A DNA stretch of 64,000 bases from Strigamia acuminata (lineage: Eukaryota; Arthropoda; Chilopoda; Geophilomorpha; Linotaeniidae). Shown piece by piece: positions 29,237-39,725 of this stretch. Below the pieces are notes generated by a model. It did no database searches. It worked only from the letters and a program-made list of their open reading frames with translations, and had not been told where the DNA came from. Position 1 is the first letter of the stretch; each line of letters begins with the position of its first letter. The DNA lies in the NCBI GenBank assembly GCA_949358305.1, contig OX442315.1:4092001-4156000 (forward strand). The letters run 5' to 3'. The translations under genes were made by a program, and so were the position numbers.

Positions 29237-31120
29237 TCAGGCCGATTTCTTTTGATTTCTGACTTTTCTAATTCGAGGGGATTTTTCTTTAAATCCCGTC
29301 CAAGTTTTTTGACGTAATGATTTTAGCAATTGTACAAAATCGGTTACGTATTTAGGATTAGGTTTGGTAACACGTTTTGGCCTTTCGGCGGGTGTTTCCA
29401 ATTTTCGTTTTTTACGAGATTTCTGAGGAACCTCGTCTTTACGACTCTCTATGGGAATTTCGGTTTCCATCGGGATATTTTCTTTTATTAATTTCTCGGG
29501 ATTAGTAGCGTGTTCCTCCATCCATTTGGGGGTGGGATGAGGACCGCTTGTTCCTACTCTTTGGTCTACTGTCCATTCCTCGATCGGGTAGGAAGGGATG
29601 TAAGGCGACAAATCTTGGATATTCACTGATGGTTCCTTGGAACCATCAGAGATTTTCCTTAAAGCGTAAGCGCTACCGCCGCTGAGAACCGCCGTGATTT
29701 CCCACGGTCCGTTTCTCTTTTCGGCGAAACCTGCTGAGATTCCCTTATCTTTATTGGATAAGATGTGTGTTGCCTTCCATACTAAATCTCCAACAACAAA
29801 ATCACAAATATAAAATTTATCTCTGTGAATTTTATCGTGTTTTTCATAATTCCGCTGTATTTTTCTATGCATTTCCTGGTGTGCTCTTTTGATCACTTCC
29901 AGAATGCTAAATACATAAGCTTCGGGGTTTTCTCTGTCGAACTTGATCGCATGTTTTATTATGCGAGGATCGAACGGCAAAGGAACAGTTCTTCCCGTGT
30001 TAAGTAACATCGGAGTTGTATTCGTCGCCTCGCTCTTGGTCGTGTGCATTGAAAAGGCGAAATGGTTTAAATATTTCGGCCAGTGGGAGTGCACATCGGA
30101 ATAAATTGCCAATAACATTTTCAGGTCTCTATTGGCCCTTTCTGTAATGTTAGCGGCGGCGTGATACGGACTGACGTGAATAATGTCAATGTGGTTTCTT
30201 TTGCAGAATTCTTCAAAAACAGTGCTCACAAATTGTCTTCCATTATCAGATATAATCTTTTTGGGGTAGCCCCATCTGTGAAATACTTCACTTAGGCGAT
30301 TGACAATGCATTCGCTAGAAGCTGTGGCTAGTGCGAACACTTCCACCCACTTCGTACAGTGATCAATGACTACTAAGATCCATTGAAGCTGTGATCTACC
30401 CGCTGGTTTTGGTCCCATCAAGTCGATGCTGACCGTCTCCCAGGGGTTCGTCATGTTATGCGGCACATAACCAGATCGTCTTTGTTGATGCTGGTTTGGC
30501 TTGTATTGCTGGCAATGAGGGCAGCTGCGCACGTAGTTGCGCACGTCTTTTCTCATTTTTGGCCAAAAATACATGAGCTTTGCTCGTTCTAGAGTTTTGC
30601 TCATACCTGCATGGCCAGTGAGTGGGTGACCATGACAGGCAAACAACGCTCGTTTGACTAAAACACGTGGAATCACGGCTTTAAAACCATTTCCCGAGTC
30701 GTTGAGTTCTTCTTCGTAAGTTGGACAGAAGTAGATGAGCATTTGACCGCCATCTTCTTCTTCTTCGTCCAAACTATATCTTTGGGTAATATTTAACCAA
30801 TATTCATCGGTAATTTCCTTTTTCTGTTCATCTGTGGCTTTCAGATAAACTAGAATTTTACTACACTCCTGATCTTTCAACTGCGCGTCAATGATTTCAC
30901 GACGAGTTGGAGGAGCTTCTTTTAAAACATCAGTTAGTGCACTGTAAAGAGTTGCATTTTTGTTTTTGCAACAATTATCAGTATCCTCCCCCTTTTCTCC
31001 AGAAATAGCCGATACGTCAGCATTGGCTGCTTCTGGAAAATCGTCAAAATGAACGTGTAAATTCGAGAATGTCGCACAACGTTTGTCGGAAGGTTTTAGA
31101 CACAAGTGTCTATTTCCTGT
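29237..31120 (-). CDS. Element D pol, distal part: integrase (after an in-frame amber codon)
   Basis: Same frame as the upstream pol part, continuing directly after TAG at 31121-31123. The only start-like codon near the beginning is TTG (31105), so independent initiation is unlikely. Integrase zinc region HGHPLTGHAG ... CPHCQQYK; catalytic core with SIDLMGPKP, KIISDNGRQF and the Glu in NITERANRDLK; then DLVWKATHILSNKDKG and a C-terminal block GPWEITAVLSGGSAYALRKI. It ends in a Lys/Arg-rich tail. All three acidic residues are present. Expression requires readthrough of the amber codon or a form of the element without it. Confidence 0.85.
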   Translation of the reverse strand, partial: TGNRHLCLKPSDKRCATFSNLHVHFDDFPEAANADVSAISGEKGEDTDNCCKNKNATLYSALTDVLKEAPPTRREIIDAQLKDQECSKILVYLKATDEQKKEITDEYWLNITQRYSLDEEEEDGGQMLIYFCPTYEEELNDSGNGFKAVIPRVLVKRALFACHGHPLTGHAGMSKTLERAKLMYFWPKMRKDVRNYVRSCPHCQQYKPNQHQQRRSGYVPHNMTNPWETVSIDLMGPKPAGRSQLQWILVVIDHCTKWVEVFALATASSECIVNRLSEVFHRWGYPKKIISDNGRQFVSTVFEEFCKRNHIDIIHVSPYHAAANITERANRDLKMLLAIYSDVHSHWPKYLNHFAFSMHTTKSEATNTTPMLLNTGRTVPLPFDPRIIKHAIKFDRENPEAYVFSILEVIKRAHQEMHRKIQRNYEKHDKIHRDKFYICDFVVGDLVWKATHILSNKDKGISAGFAEKRNGPWEITAVLSGGSAYALRKISDGSKEPSVNIQDLSPYIPSYPIEEWTVDQRVGTSGPHPTPKWMEEHATNPEKLIKENIPMETEIPIESRKDEVPQKSRKKRKLETPAERPKRVTKPNPKYVTDFVQLLKSLRQKTWTGFKEKSPRIRKVRNQKKSA

Positions 31121-33499
31121 CTAATTTGGGAAAAATTGGGTGATCTCCTCCGGCTCTAGGTAGTCATCCGCTGGAGTATCCAGTGCTGACAACGGAGCAC
31201 GTGAAAGAGCGTCGGCTACTTGATTTAAAGCGCCTCGACGAAATTCGATTTTGAACGCGCCGCACTGAATGCGCACGGCCCATCGACCAAATCGACCCGA
31301 TGGTTCCGGTGTGCTCATTAGCCATTTTAAAGCCTGAGCATCCGATTCTAGGGTGAAGGTAGTGTATTCTAGGTAGGGGCGAAACTTGTCGACTGCCCAT
31401 ACCACCGCCAAACACTCTAACTCCGGGGTAGAATAACGTTCTTCTGCTCCTCTCAAAACTCGGCTGGCGTAAGCAACCGGTTTTGGGTGTAAAACCATTT
31501 TTTGCTTTTTGGCGTCAAATACCTCAACGTCTTGGCAAAGGACGGCACCGAGACCGTCGTGGGACGCGTCGGTCAAGACAACGAATTGTTTAGTCATGTC
31601 CGGCATATGTAATGCTTGGTCTTTGTCGCATAAAATGTCTTTTATGCGCTCAAAAGCGTCTTCTTGTGCCTTTCCCCAAACGAATTTTGCGGAATCGTGC
31701 ATTATACTAGTTAATGGACGAGCTATAGTCGCATGGTGCGGAATAAATTTTCGAAAAAAGTTAGACAGTCCATGAAAGCGTTGAATATCCTTAGAGCAGG
31801 TAGGAGTTGGAAATTTCCTAACTGCTGACGTCTTATCTGGGTCGGGCAATAATCCCTCAGAGGTAATATAATGCCCGAGAAATTTCAAGGCGGTCCGTCC
31901 AAACTTGGATTTGGCCTTATTAATAGTTAAATTGGCCTTATCCAGTTTTTCCAGGACGTCCTTAACATGTTCTAAATGTTTTTTCCAACTAGTTGAAAAA
32001 ATAATAATATCGTCGAGATAGACTAACGCATGATTGTAAAGTGCTTCGCCCATTACTCCACTCATTAAATGTTGAAACGAAGAGGGTGCGTTGCACAAAC
32101 CAAAGGGCATTCTTTTAAATTGGAATTTCCCTTTGGGCGTGTAAAATGCTGTTTTACTTTTATCCTCCTCTGCCATTTCCATCTGATGGTAACCTTGAGT
32201 CAGGTCCAGAGAAGTAAAATATTTTGCTTTGTTAGTATTATGGATTAACAGATCAATGCTTGGCATCTGGATCGTGTCAATTACCGTAATATTATTTAGC
32301 CATCTGTAATCGATGCACAGTCGATAAGTCCCGTTAGGCTTAGCGACTATCACCGGGTGACTGATGTAGGGACCGGTAGAGGGCTCAATTAGGCCCTCTG
32401 CTTCAAGTTCCTCTACGAGCTCTGTCATAATCGCCTTCTTGGCCGGATTATACATTCTATATGGCTGCAATTTCCATTTAGCACCTTCTTTGAACTTGAT
32501 GCTATGTTTTGCAACGTTGGTGCAGCCAACCTTGTCACGAAAGGCATTTTGAACACTCAAAATTACCTGTCGTAATTTCTCTTTATTCTCGTCGGAGCTG
32601 TCGCAATCTGCCACTAGTCTCTCCGCCCAATCAGCTGGGGTGTGAGTTTCGTCCCCCTTAGCATCAATTGCGCGGAGTCTTGCTAGACTGCAGTTCAACT
32701 CCGTGGTTTCATAAGGAGCAGTCCAACCAGGCATAAAATCACAAGTGAAGACAGCCCGGAGTGGATTTAAATTTATTCCAGTCCTTCTCATGAAGTTGTG
32801 GCCAAGAATTAGGCCACACACATTCTTTTCGAGAATTATGAAATTAGTCGGGGTCATTTTAGTTTTGTTAGCCCAATTGACACAAAGTGTCACTTGACCT
32901 AACGGCTTGTGGTCGATTCCTACGGCACAAACACGCATTCCTTTTGGACATTCTTGGATGAATTCCACTGGAATCTCGGTGTTTGACAGTAGTTGAATCC
33001 CAATAAAGCATTGGGTCGCCCCCGAATCCATTAGAGCATTATAATTTAATCCTCCAATATTTATGTTCATTCGAGGATCGTCGATGAAACGAGTAGCTGA
33101 TTTACTGTCGTAAACTTTGCTAATTTTTTCAACTCTATCTTTGGGGACAAAAATCTTGCCAAGTTGGGATCTTTTAATTTTTCCAAACTTATTCTTGATT
33201 TTATATTTATTCCAATTTCCGTGAAAAATGGATAAATTTTCGAGTTGATTCGTCATCGAGTCTATTCCTTCGTTCACTCCACCAGTAGAACTCGTGGCTT
33301 GAACGAGAGTCGGAATCAAATCAAAATCAATCTCCATATCAAGTGGGTCGAGTGAATTTTTTGAATCACTCAAGTATGGTATTGTTAACCCCTTTGTTAA
33401 AAGTTTGGGTTGTTCTAACGATACCGCATCGATAGCCTTATCCAGCGAAATAAAAGGTTTAATCGGGGGTTGAGAAATCGTGTCAACCCCCTGAATTAG
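31121..33499 (-). CDS. Element D pol, proximal part: protease, reverse transcriptase, RNase H
   Basis: The frame is entered by a -1 shift at the end of gag; its open region begins at the shift site, and the nearest start-like codon inside is TTG at 33373. Protease has ALMDSGATQCFIG near 33028. RT has YRLCIDYRWLNN, LDLTQGYHQMEM, FGLCNAPSSFQ and YLDD near 32010-32021. RNase H has VLTDASHDGLGAVL, TPELECLAVVWAVDKF and VADALSRAP. It ends in TAG (31121-31123) after EEITQFFPN, with the frame open again into integrase. Confidence 0.9.
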   Translation of the reverse strand, partial: LIQGVDTISQPPIKPFISLDKAIDAVSLEQPKLLTKGLTIPYLSDSKNSLDPLDMEIDFDLIPTLVQATSSTGGVNEGIDSMTNQLENLSIFHGNWNKYKIKNKFGKIKRSQLGKIFVPKDRVEKISKVYDSKSATRFIDDPRMNINIGGLNYNALMDSGATQCFIGIQLLSNTEIPVEFIQECPKGMRVCAVGIDHKPLGQVTLCVNWANKTKMTPTNFIILEKNVCGLILGHNFMRRTGINLNPLRAVFTCDFMPGWTAPYETTELNCSLARLRAIDAKGDETHTPADWAERLVADCDSSDENKEKLRQVILSVQNAFRDKVGCTNVAKHSIKFKEGAKWKLQPYRMYNPAKKAIMTELVEELEAEGLIEPSTGPYISHPVIVAKPNGTYRLCIDYRWLNNITVIDTIQMPSIDLLIHNTNKAKYFTSLDLTQGYHQMEMAEEDKSKTAFYTPKGKFQFKRMPFGLCNAPSSFQHLMSGVMGEALYNHALVYLDDIIIFSTSWKKHLEHVKDVLEKLDKANLTINKAKSKFGRTALKFLGHYITSEGLLPDPDKTSAVRKFPTPTCSKDIQRFHGLSNFFRKFIPHHATIARPLTSIMHDSAKFVWGKAQEDAFERIKDILCDKDQALHMPDMTKQFVVLTDASHDGLGAVLCQDVEVFDAKKQKMVLHPKPVAYASRVLRGAEERYSTPELECLAVVWAVDKFRPYLEYTTFTLESDAQALKWLMSTPEPSGRFGRWAVRIQCGAFKIEFRRGALNQVADALSRAPLSALDTPADDYLEPEEITQFFPN

Positions 33500-35604
33500 T
33501 TTTTTTTATCTTCACTAGGAGTGGGAACTGGGGCAGTCGCAGCTTTAAGATGTGATTTAAATAAATCCGTCATCGTTGCTTGAAAGTCTGCGAGCTTCGC
33601 GTCAAGTTTTTGATCGAGAAACTCGGCCGTTACCCAGTTGGGTTTGGGTCTTTTAGACAGGTCAAGTGTTGAAGAGGGGTTAAAGCGCTTGTTGGAGTCG
33701 CTTTTTCCCCCATTTCCTTCTTTTAATTTGTTGGCGAGCTTGAGACAATTTCTTTTTATGTGTCCCGGCTCGTGACAATAGTAGCACTTTCCAGTAGTGC
33801 TTTCAAAATGAGCTGCGAACATTCTCTCCATTGAACTCTCCTCGACTTCACCGTCGGTGTCGTCGGAGTCTTGTTCATTCGAGTTTTCTTCTTCCGTGTG
33901 AGTAGCACGAAAAGAAGTTTTGCTTGGAAATAGTTTTGATTCCTTGTTGTTTTTAGCAACAGAGGGAGTCTCACCATTGTCACATTCGAGTTCCGCAGCA
34001 AGTTGAGTTGCGTTCTCGAACCTGCAGCGATGTGTACCGACATATTGAAGTATGTCGTCCACTGTACAATCTCCGTAGAGTCCGTGCGTCATTAAAAGTG
34101 AGAAACTCTCTTGGTTAATGTTTTTAAACAAACTGGTGGTACCTGCCATGTCGCCAGGCGGTATTTTCCCTTGTTCCTGCGTGAACCGCAGGAGGAAACA
34201 ATACAGTGATTCGTCACTGCGTTGTTTCACATTGTCGAGTCGTCTCGCTCGAGTGAGCGGGACCAGATCGAATCTCTTTACAAACATTCTTTCGAAAGTC
34301 TTCCAATTCGAGAATTGGTGGTTATTTTGATGGAACCATTTTTGGGCATGGCCCAATAAATGCCCGGGTACATCTTGATGTACCATGTCATCCAGTGGCA
34401 CTCCTCTACCGAGCGCGGCTGCTTTCACGATTTCTAAAAATCGAGCAACCTCTTTTTGGTTCCCGTCGAAAATCGGAATTTCCAAGCTTTTTCCAGATTG
34501 TCGATTTTGGTTTTGATGATTACGGCTCTGACCAGATAATCCTTGAATTATCTGTCTCAGGCTGTCGTTAGATAAAGGTGGCGCAGAATTATTCGAAGAA
34601 AAATCCTGACTCATTCTCGGTGAATGGCTTCGCCGAAAATGATTTCGATTGTTTCGATCGTTTTGATCGTTTCGATCATTCCGATCGTACTGGTTATTTC
34701 GATCACTCCGATCGTTCTGATAATTTCGATTATCTTCCTCGTTCTGATCGTTACGATCATAACGTGGGGGATAAAAATTATTACGCCCACCTCGAGAGTG
34801 AGGGCCGTAATTATCTCTTCCTCGATGATTATAATTAAAATTATCATCATCAAAATCGTTATAATTATTATTATTACGATCATTGAAATTGTTTCGAACC
34901 GGAGAAACGTCACGTGAACGATTTGAGCGCGAGGGGGAAATTCGCGTAGAATTTCCTCGTCGTGGGGAATTTTCTCGTCGTGGACTTAACCTTCTGCGAT
35001 AAAAGTTAGGTGAGCGCAGTTCGGGTTGAGGAGTTCGAGTATTTCTTAACCCATTATCTTCACGGCCGTCGGGAAACGGATCACGCCAAGGCGGGGTGCG
35101 TCTGCTTTGTTCCCGCTGGCGTCGTGAAGTGGGAGACGCTGAACGTCTCCTTTCCGGCGTTGCAGGTCCGATCCGATCGATTTCTCGTTCTTGACGCGAA
35201 CTGCTACGCGGTGGTGGATTCGGCTCAGAATTTTCCGCTGCGAACAACGGAGCTTCTTCGCGCGGCCTCGATCTAGCCGCTTCGGGATCTGGATTCCTAT
35301 CACGCTGGTACGTGTTAGGAAGCGTTCCCCGGCTAGTCTGCCTATTTACCACTATCACTTCGGGTGAAAGTGGTTGAGGAGGCGGGCGTCCACGGCAATT
35401 CTCCGTGAAGCGCCTCGCTTCTCCCACTGAGGAAAATTGTGTCATATTTAACTGATAGTGACGACAAAATACTTCGAGCTCATCAGGTATGGGTAAATGT
35501 TCGGTCCTGAGGGAGTTTGGATTCGAGCGTTCGATAGGCCGATCGCCGTCTCTACTGCCCCCGTGCACTGAGCCGAACAACACCATAGACTGATCGCGTG
35601 GCAT
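33496..35604 (-). CDS. Element D Gag, 702 aa
   Basis: ATG at 35604. Residues 41-67 carry the Cys/Leu/Phe/Glu-Ala motif that element B's protein repeats. A long Arg/Ser/Pro-rich and then Asn/Asp-rich low-complexity stretch follows (residues ~100-340, with repeated DRNDRND-like units). A capsid-like region comes next (PIFDGNQKEVARFLEIVKAA ... AQKWFHQNNHQFSNW), and a single zinc knuckle CYYCHEPGHIKRNC lies near the end. It ends at the frameshift site. The low-complexity region makes it longer than most gypsy Gags. It should form the virus-like particle and bind the element RNA. Confidence 0.9.
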   Translation of the reverse strand: MPRDQSMVLFGSVHGGSRDGDRPIERSNPNSLRTEHLPIPDELEVFCRHYQLNMTQFSSVGEARRFTENCRGRPPPQPLSPEVIVVNRQTSRGTLPNTYQRDRNPDPEAARSRPREEAPLFAAENSEPNPPPRSSSRQEREIDRIGPATPERRRSASPTSRRQREQSRRTPPWRDPFPDGREDNGLRNTRTPQPELRSPNFYRRRLSPRRENSPRRGNSTRISPSRSNRSRDVSPVRNNFNDRNNNNYNDFDDDNFNYNHRGRDNYGPHSRGGRNNFYPPRYDRNDQNEEDNRNYQNDRSDRNNQYDRNDRNDQNDRNNRNHFRRSHSPRMSQDFSSNNSAPPLSNDSLRQIIQGLSGQSRNHQNQNRQSGKSLEIPIFDGNQKEVARFLEIVKAAALGRGVPLDDMVHQDVPGHLLGHAQKWFHQNNHQFSNWKTFERMFVKRFDLVPLTRARRLDNVKQRSDESLYCFLLRFTQEQGKIPPGDMAGTTSLFKNINQESFSLLMTHGLYGDCTVDDILQYVGTHRCRFENATQLAAELECDNGETPSVAKNNKESKLFPSKTSFRATHTEEENSNEQDSDDTDGEVEESSMERMFAAHFESTTGKCYYCHEPGHIKRNCLKLANKLKEGNGGKSDSNKRFNPSSTLDLSKRPKPNWVTAEFLDQKLDAKLADFQATMTDLFKSHLKAATAPVPTPSEDKKN
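33499..33505 (-). promoter_or_regulatory. Programmed -1 frameshift heptamer A AAA AAC at the gag stop
   Basis: On the minus strand gag ends GAT AAA AAA AAC TAA. The canonical slippery heptamer A AAA AAC directly abuts the stop, and slipping back one base places the ribosome in the open pol frame at CTA ATT CAG. The stop codon is 33496-33498. Confidence 0.8.
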
Positions 35605-36380
35605 GGAGAAGGATACACTGAAGGAAAATAAGTCGGAAAACTAGTAAAGCCTTTTTTAACACTCGAAGAATATTCTAGTTCTTCTTAAAACGCAATTTGT
35701 ACACTTGTACAAGAAGTGAAATACACTTTTAAATCCCACAAAAGAATAAAAGTTAAACTACGCGTTTTTTCAACGAAAAATACGCTTAAATTAAACTAAT
35801 AACGGAAATATTTCCTACCTTTTCGCGATCTGAAGTGGCTACGGGCACAAATGGTCTGGTCTCGGTCAAAACTGGTCGGCAAAACGGTCAAGAAGTGGTT
35901 CGAAATGGCACTGGTTCAATGTCACGTCAGGTTGGTCAAGCTGTTGGAAAGCAAGTGAGAACTTGGCACTTTTGCTTTCTTGAATCCTTTGTCCAAATGG
36001 TCAATCGTGATTGGAAAATTGAGAAATACCTGCGGAGTTTAGTCCCAGATATTTCTATAATCCAAAAGTGATGTGACCTCCTTCGAATGGCATTGTTCCT
36101 GGCTCAAATCTCACATTCTTGCCCTGCTTTGGATTATTTCAACAGTTTTAACCTTCCAGTGAAAGAATAAAACTTAGAAAAAATAAGCAAAAAATTCTCT
36201 TTGAAATATTTTTCAGAAAAAAAAAAAAAATATACAAACAGATTTTTCACGAGAAATCCAAAATTTTTTAGTTAGATTTTTGTACAAAAAATAACTTAGA
36301 AAAATTTTCATTTTTCAAATTTTCAAATTTTGGTAAAATTGCACTTTTTAAACTCAGAGTTCACTTTAAAATTGCAACCT
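35605..36380 (-). other. Leader of element D
   Basis: 776 bp between the primer-binding site and the Gag ATG, without repeats of the primer-binding site (contrast with element B). Contains A- and T-rich runs near 36215-36235. No ORF. Confidence 0.6.
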
Positions 36381-36398
36381 ATCTCGGTAGAACCTCCA
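36381..36398 (-). other. Primer-binding site of element D, tRNA-Gln (CUG-type acceptor)
   Basis: The plus strand reads ATCTCGGTAGAACCTCCA. It differs by one base from the 3' end of the insect tRNA-Gln(CUG) (GTGGAACCT plus CCA). CG separates it from the LTR, as in element B. Confidence 0.75.
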
Positions 36399-36400
36399 CG

Positions 36401-37850
36401 TGTGACGATGACTACCCGGGATAGGAATTAAGGCTAAAAGGACAAGTGAAACTGCAGAGTGTAGTAAAGTGCAAAGAATGAAGCGTTTATGTTTCTCAAA
36501 ACATAGAACATTTATTCAAGTCAAAATAAGTTATATAATAACTATGGCCGACAAAATGGCCAGTAAAATATGTGTGTAACTAACTATACAAACGAGTGGC
36601 TCAAAAAGCCCTAATAACGTTAACAGTTGTGTTCAGCCTTGAAATAAGAGTGTGTAAAGTTCTTATTTCGGGCGTAAAAGGTGTCGTCTGCAATCGGACT
36701 GATTGTCGTCTGCTTCGGTTGGTTCTGTGTAACCAAATTATCCGAGGAATGCGGTTGTCTTTGCTGCATCGTCACAACTTTGGGTGACCATTGGTTTAAA
36801 TATCTATTCGTAGATATTTACCAATTGGTCTATTTATGATTATCAAAATAACCATAAATAAAAGTTACTCAAAGTTAGACTTCGAAACTCATGTTAAATT
36901 TACGAATAAATCCAAACATGCAAAGGTATGAATTGAGTTATTAAATTACAAATAATCTAATAACCAAACATAACTAAAACAAAACCTGTATAAATAAAAC
37001 GATTATGAAAAGACCCTGTCGATTCTGTTGCACCAAAGTACAACCAGCCCAGAATTGAATCAATGGCGCTCACGTCAATCCAACACTAGGTTTGACCCTA
37101 ATGTCTCGGCGGAAAAAGGAATTGAGCACGGCATAAAATGCACGTGCCCCTACAACGGAATGTTGGCATGTAGTCAGGTAAAGGGTTTGAGCACGGCATT
37201 TTACTGCACGTGCCCCTACAACGGAATGTTGGCATGAAGTACGGAAAGGGTTTGAGCACGGAATTTAATGCACGTGCCCCTACAACGGAATGTTGGCATG
37301 AAGCGAAGCGAAGCGAAGCGTAGAATAAGGGCTCAAGTAGATATCAAACAGAAACAAAAACAAGAGCGAGCTATTTCCGGTTTACACTGGAATATATGCT
37401 CAGTAGAAACAATGAGTTGACCATTGCTCCAATAGGAACACTGGTCACTCAAAACTGTCCAATCCTAGTAAATAGGAAGTGGATACAGGGGACACAGTCT
37501 TCTACAAAGTCTGTCCCAGGAAGTGGATACGGAGGACACATTTGCAATTAAGGCTATTGTCTTAATTCAAAGTGTATCTTCAAACACTGTGGGTGGTGAG
37601 GGGTGACTTAATCCTTTTGCCCAGGTGTTGTTATAATTTGTCCAAATCATAACACAACTGGAGGAATAAAGACTCAACTATATCATACTAGTATGATATA
37701 ATATCTAAGGATACCGTGGATTTATATAAAACCTTTAATTTTATATAAATATCACATAAATAACATGTATATTCGAATTTCCCGCCGAAATGGGAAATAG
37801 CGCCATCTATCGGTGAACTTGGGACTAAATATGACGTCATGACCGTCACA
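36401..37850 (-). repeat. Element D LTR, right copy (5' LTR)
   Basis: 1450 bp with the same landmarks as the left copy. One base difference (G for A in GAAGCGTTTATG) was seen on inspection. Confidence 0.93.
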
Positions 37851-37854
37851 TAGT
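37851..37854. repeat. Target site duplication TAGT, right copy (element D)
   Basis: Matches 27315-27318. Confidence 0.9.
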
Positions 37855-38898
37855 TACAAACCTATTTCTTCACCAGTCCAGATGTCCTGTCTGTATTTTT
37901 ATTTCCAATTATTATTCATTTTTTAAATAGATTTATGTTATAAGATGTTACTCACCATTTGTTTATCTATAAACATTCATGAATTGTGAGATTGAGACTG
38001 CACTGATTCGTTCGGATTCGGAGGTTTTCATAAAAACATCTGAAAAAGCCAAATGTTGATCAATTTTATTCAATTTTATTCACGACAATTTCTCTTACTT
38101 GGTTTTAATTGGATGCATTTTCCAATTGCCGTCCCCAAGAAAAAATAGATAATTGTACATTGATCTGTATGGAAATTTGCTATTGCCTTAATTGGAATAA
38201 AAACAATAAGAATAAACAAACAAAATAACCTGCTGCATCATAGAGTAGTTAATCGCGTCTCCAGAGTTTGGAGAGCGCTTGTTGAGAGGATCATTTCTAA
38301 ATTTAATAAACGCTAGGCTCCACTAACCTTATTATCAATATCAATGTCCAACGTCGAACTAAACGCAACCAACATCTTTCACCGCCATCTTGTTTGCACT
38401 TCTCCTTCTGGTGGCGAAAGAAAAAATAATTTAAACAAAATTACAATGTGGGTTTGTTTCCTTTGTAATACACTGTAATACATTTCAGACCTGCAAGACT
38501 CTTGCATCTTTGAAGAAAGAGAATTAGAGAAGGAGACAGAGTAATCAAGATTTATTAACTTTTATAACTTAATATAAGCTAAAACTAGAATTTTTAACGG
38601 TTTGTGTAAATCACATTTTTTAGCAATGCATAGGTGAAAATTGCATTGCAATAATTATTACATCATTACATATTACACTCTAAAACAATTCGGACATGTG
38701 CACAGTTAATAGTATGAGCCAAGTTCTTAACGTGTTTCTTTACATTGAAAATTGGTTAGTGACATAAAATTGCACAATCACATAATAAAATATTGTATGC
38801 AGTGGATATAAATGAATAGAGAACTGCTGTGTACGCTTCTTCTTTATACACTCTATGTTAATTTGTGACGCGGTCGCCTAACAGCGCCACCTGTATTT
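37855..38898. other. Spacer without recognisable genes
   Basis: AT-rich. Holds a small hairpin near 38255-38280 and a GCGCCACCTG motif at about 38884-38893 (CTCF-like core on the minus strand). No ORF or element ends. Confidence 0.4.
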
Positions 38899-38902
38899 CA
38901 TG
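38899..38902. repeat. Target site duplication CATG, left copy (element E)
   Basis: Matches 46697-46700. Confidence 0.85.
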
Positions 38903-39694
38903 TGTTGCCAGCAATTTGGAGGTTTTATTTGAAGCGGTTTTTTAATCAACACTTGTTTATTTTTTGTCAAACTTAATATGTAACTGTGTTGCTTTGTGTT
39001 TGCAGTTTTTCGTTTTAGATTTTTCCCTAAGTTTGTCATGATTTTCAAGCTAAACAATTTTCTTAATCTATATGACGTTTAGTGTGCTTCATCCTGATTG
39101 GGTGACATTATTTACATTTGGTATTTATGAGTTTTCAGGCATTTGTCACGTTTTTGCACATGGGTTACGATTACATTTTGTGTTCTTGAGGTCTTTGTGA
39201 TCTTTTTCGTGTATTTAAATCCATGTTTAGTGTTTGCCTCATTGATTTTCATTTTGGCTGTGCTCTTTTTTCTTTTGTTTTCCTAGCAACCATCTAGGGT
39301 TAAATTTTTACTTTCAAGTGTCTGTTTGTTACGCTCGAGATTTAATTGATGAGCGCATGGTGGTTTCTATTGTTAAAAGTGTAAATTTGGTTTTTATTCA
39401 CTACTACATTGTATGCATCCATTGCTTTCACACGCAATAAATATTGGTTCCCGTTTTTTGTTAAACGTTTATGAATTGTGAGTAGTCGAGCTTTATTTCC
39501 ACCTGAGATCGTTGCTGTTCCTGCTGGCGTGCTTCTGCCGAGTTTCAACTATGCTGCTGAGGTTTTTCATCGTCGGGGTTTTACAACTCACCTATTTGTC
39601 GATACGATCGCACGAAGCGATCGGGTCCGATTCGCCGAGTTCATTCTTCCGTGTTAGTTGCGGCCATGTGCGCCGTGTCCTTTTGTTTGCAACA
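38903..39694 (+). repeat. Element E 5' LTR
   Basis: 792 bp, same length as 45905-46696; tips TGTTGC and GCAACA form a short inverted repeat. Confidence 0.93.
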
Positions 39695-39707
39695 CCGGAA
39701 GAGTTTT

Positions 39708-39725
39708 TGGTGCCGTGACCAGGAT
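39708..39725 (+). other. Primer-binding site of element E, tRNA-His
   Basis: TGGTGCCGTGACCAGGAT is complementary over 18 nt to the 3' end of insect tRNA-His (ATCCTGGTCACGGCA plus CCA). It lies 13 nt after the LTR. Confidence 0.75.

Larger units (their letters stand above)
27319..37850 (-). mobile_element. Element D: gypsy-type LTR retrotransposon with gag, pol and tRNA-Gln primer
   Basis: A 10,532-bp minus-strand element with two 1450-bp LTRs (27319-28768, 36401-37850) bounded by TGTGACGAT and ACCGTCACA, and TSD TAGT. The order from right to left is LTR, primer-binding site, leader, gag, a -1 frameshift site, and pol (protease, RT, RNase H, amber stop, integrase), then polypurine tract and LTR. 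The only LTR difference I spotted by eye is A/G (27401 region versus 36483 region), so insertion is very recent. Confidence 0.95.

Noticed and set aside
34578-34917. ORFs opposite the Asn/Asp-rich part of element D Gag
   Set aside because: They are shadows of the low-complexity coding sequence; Ile/Val- and Asp/Ser-rich nonsense proteins.
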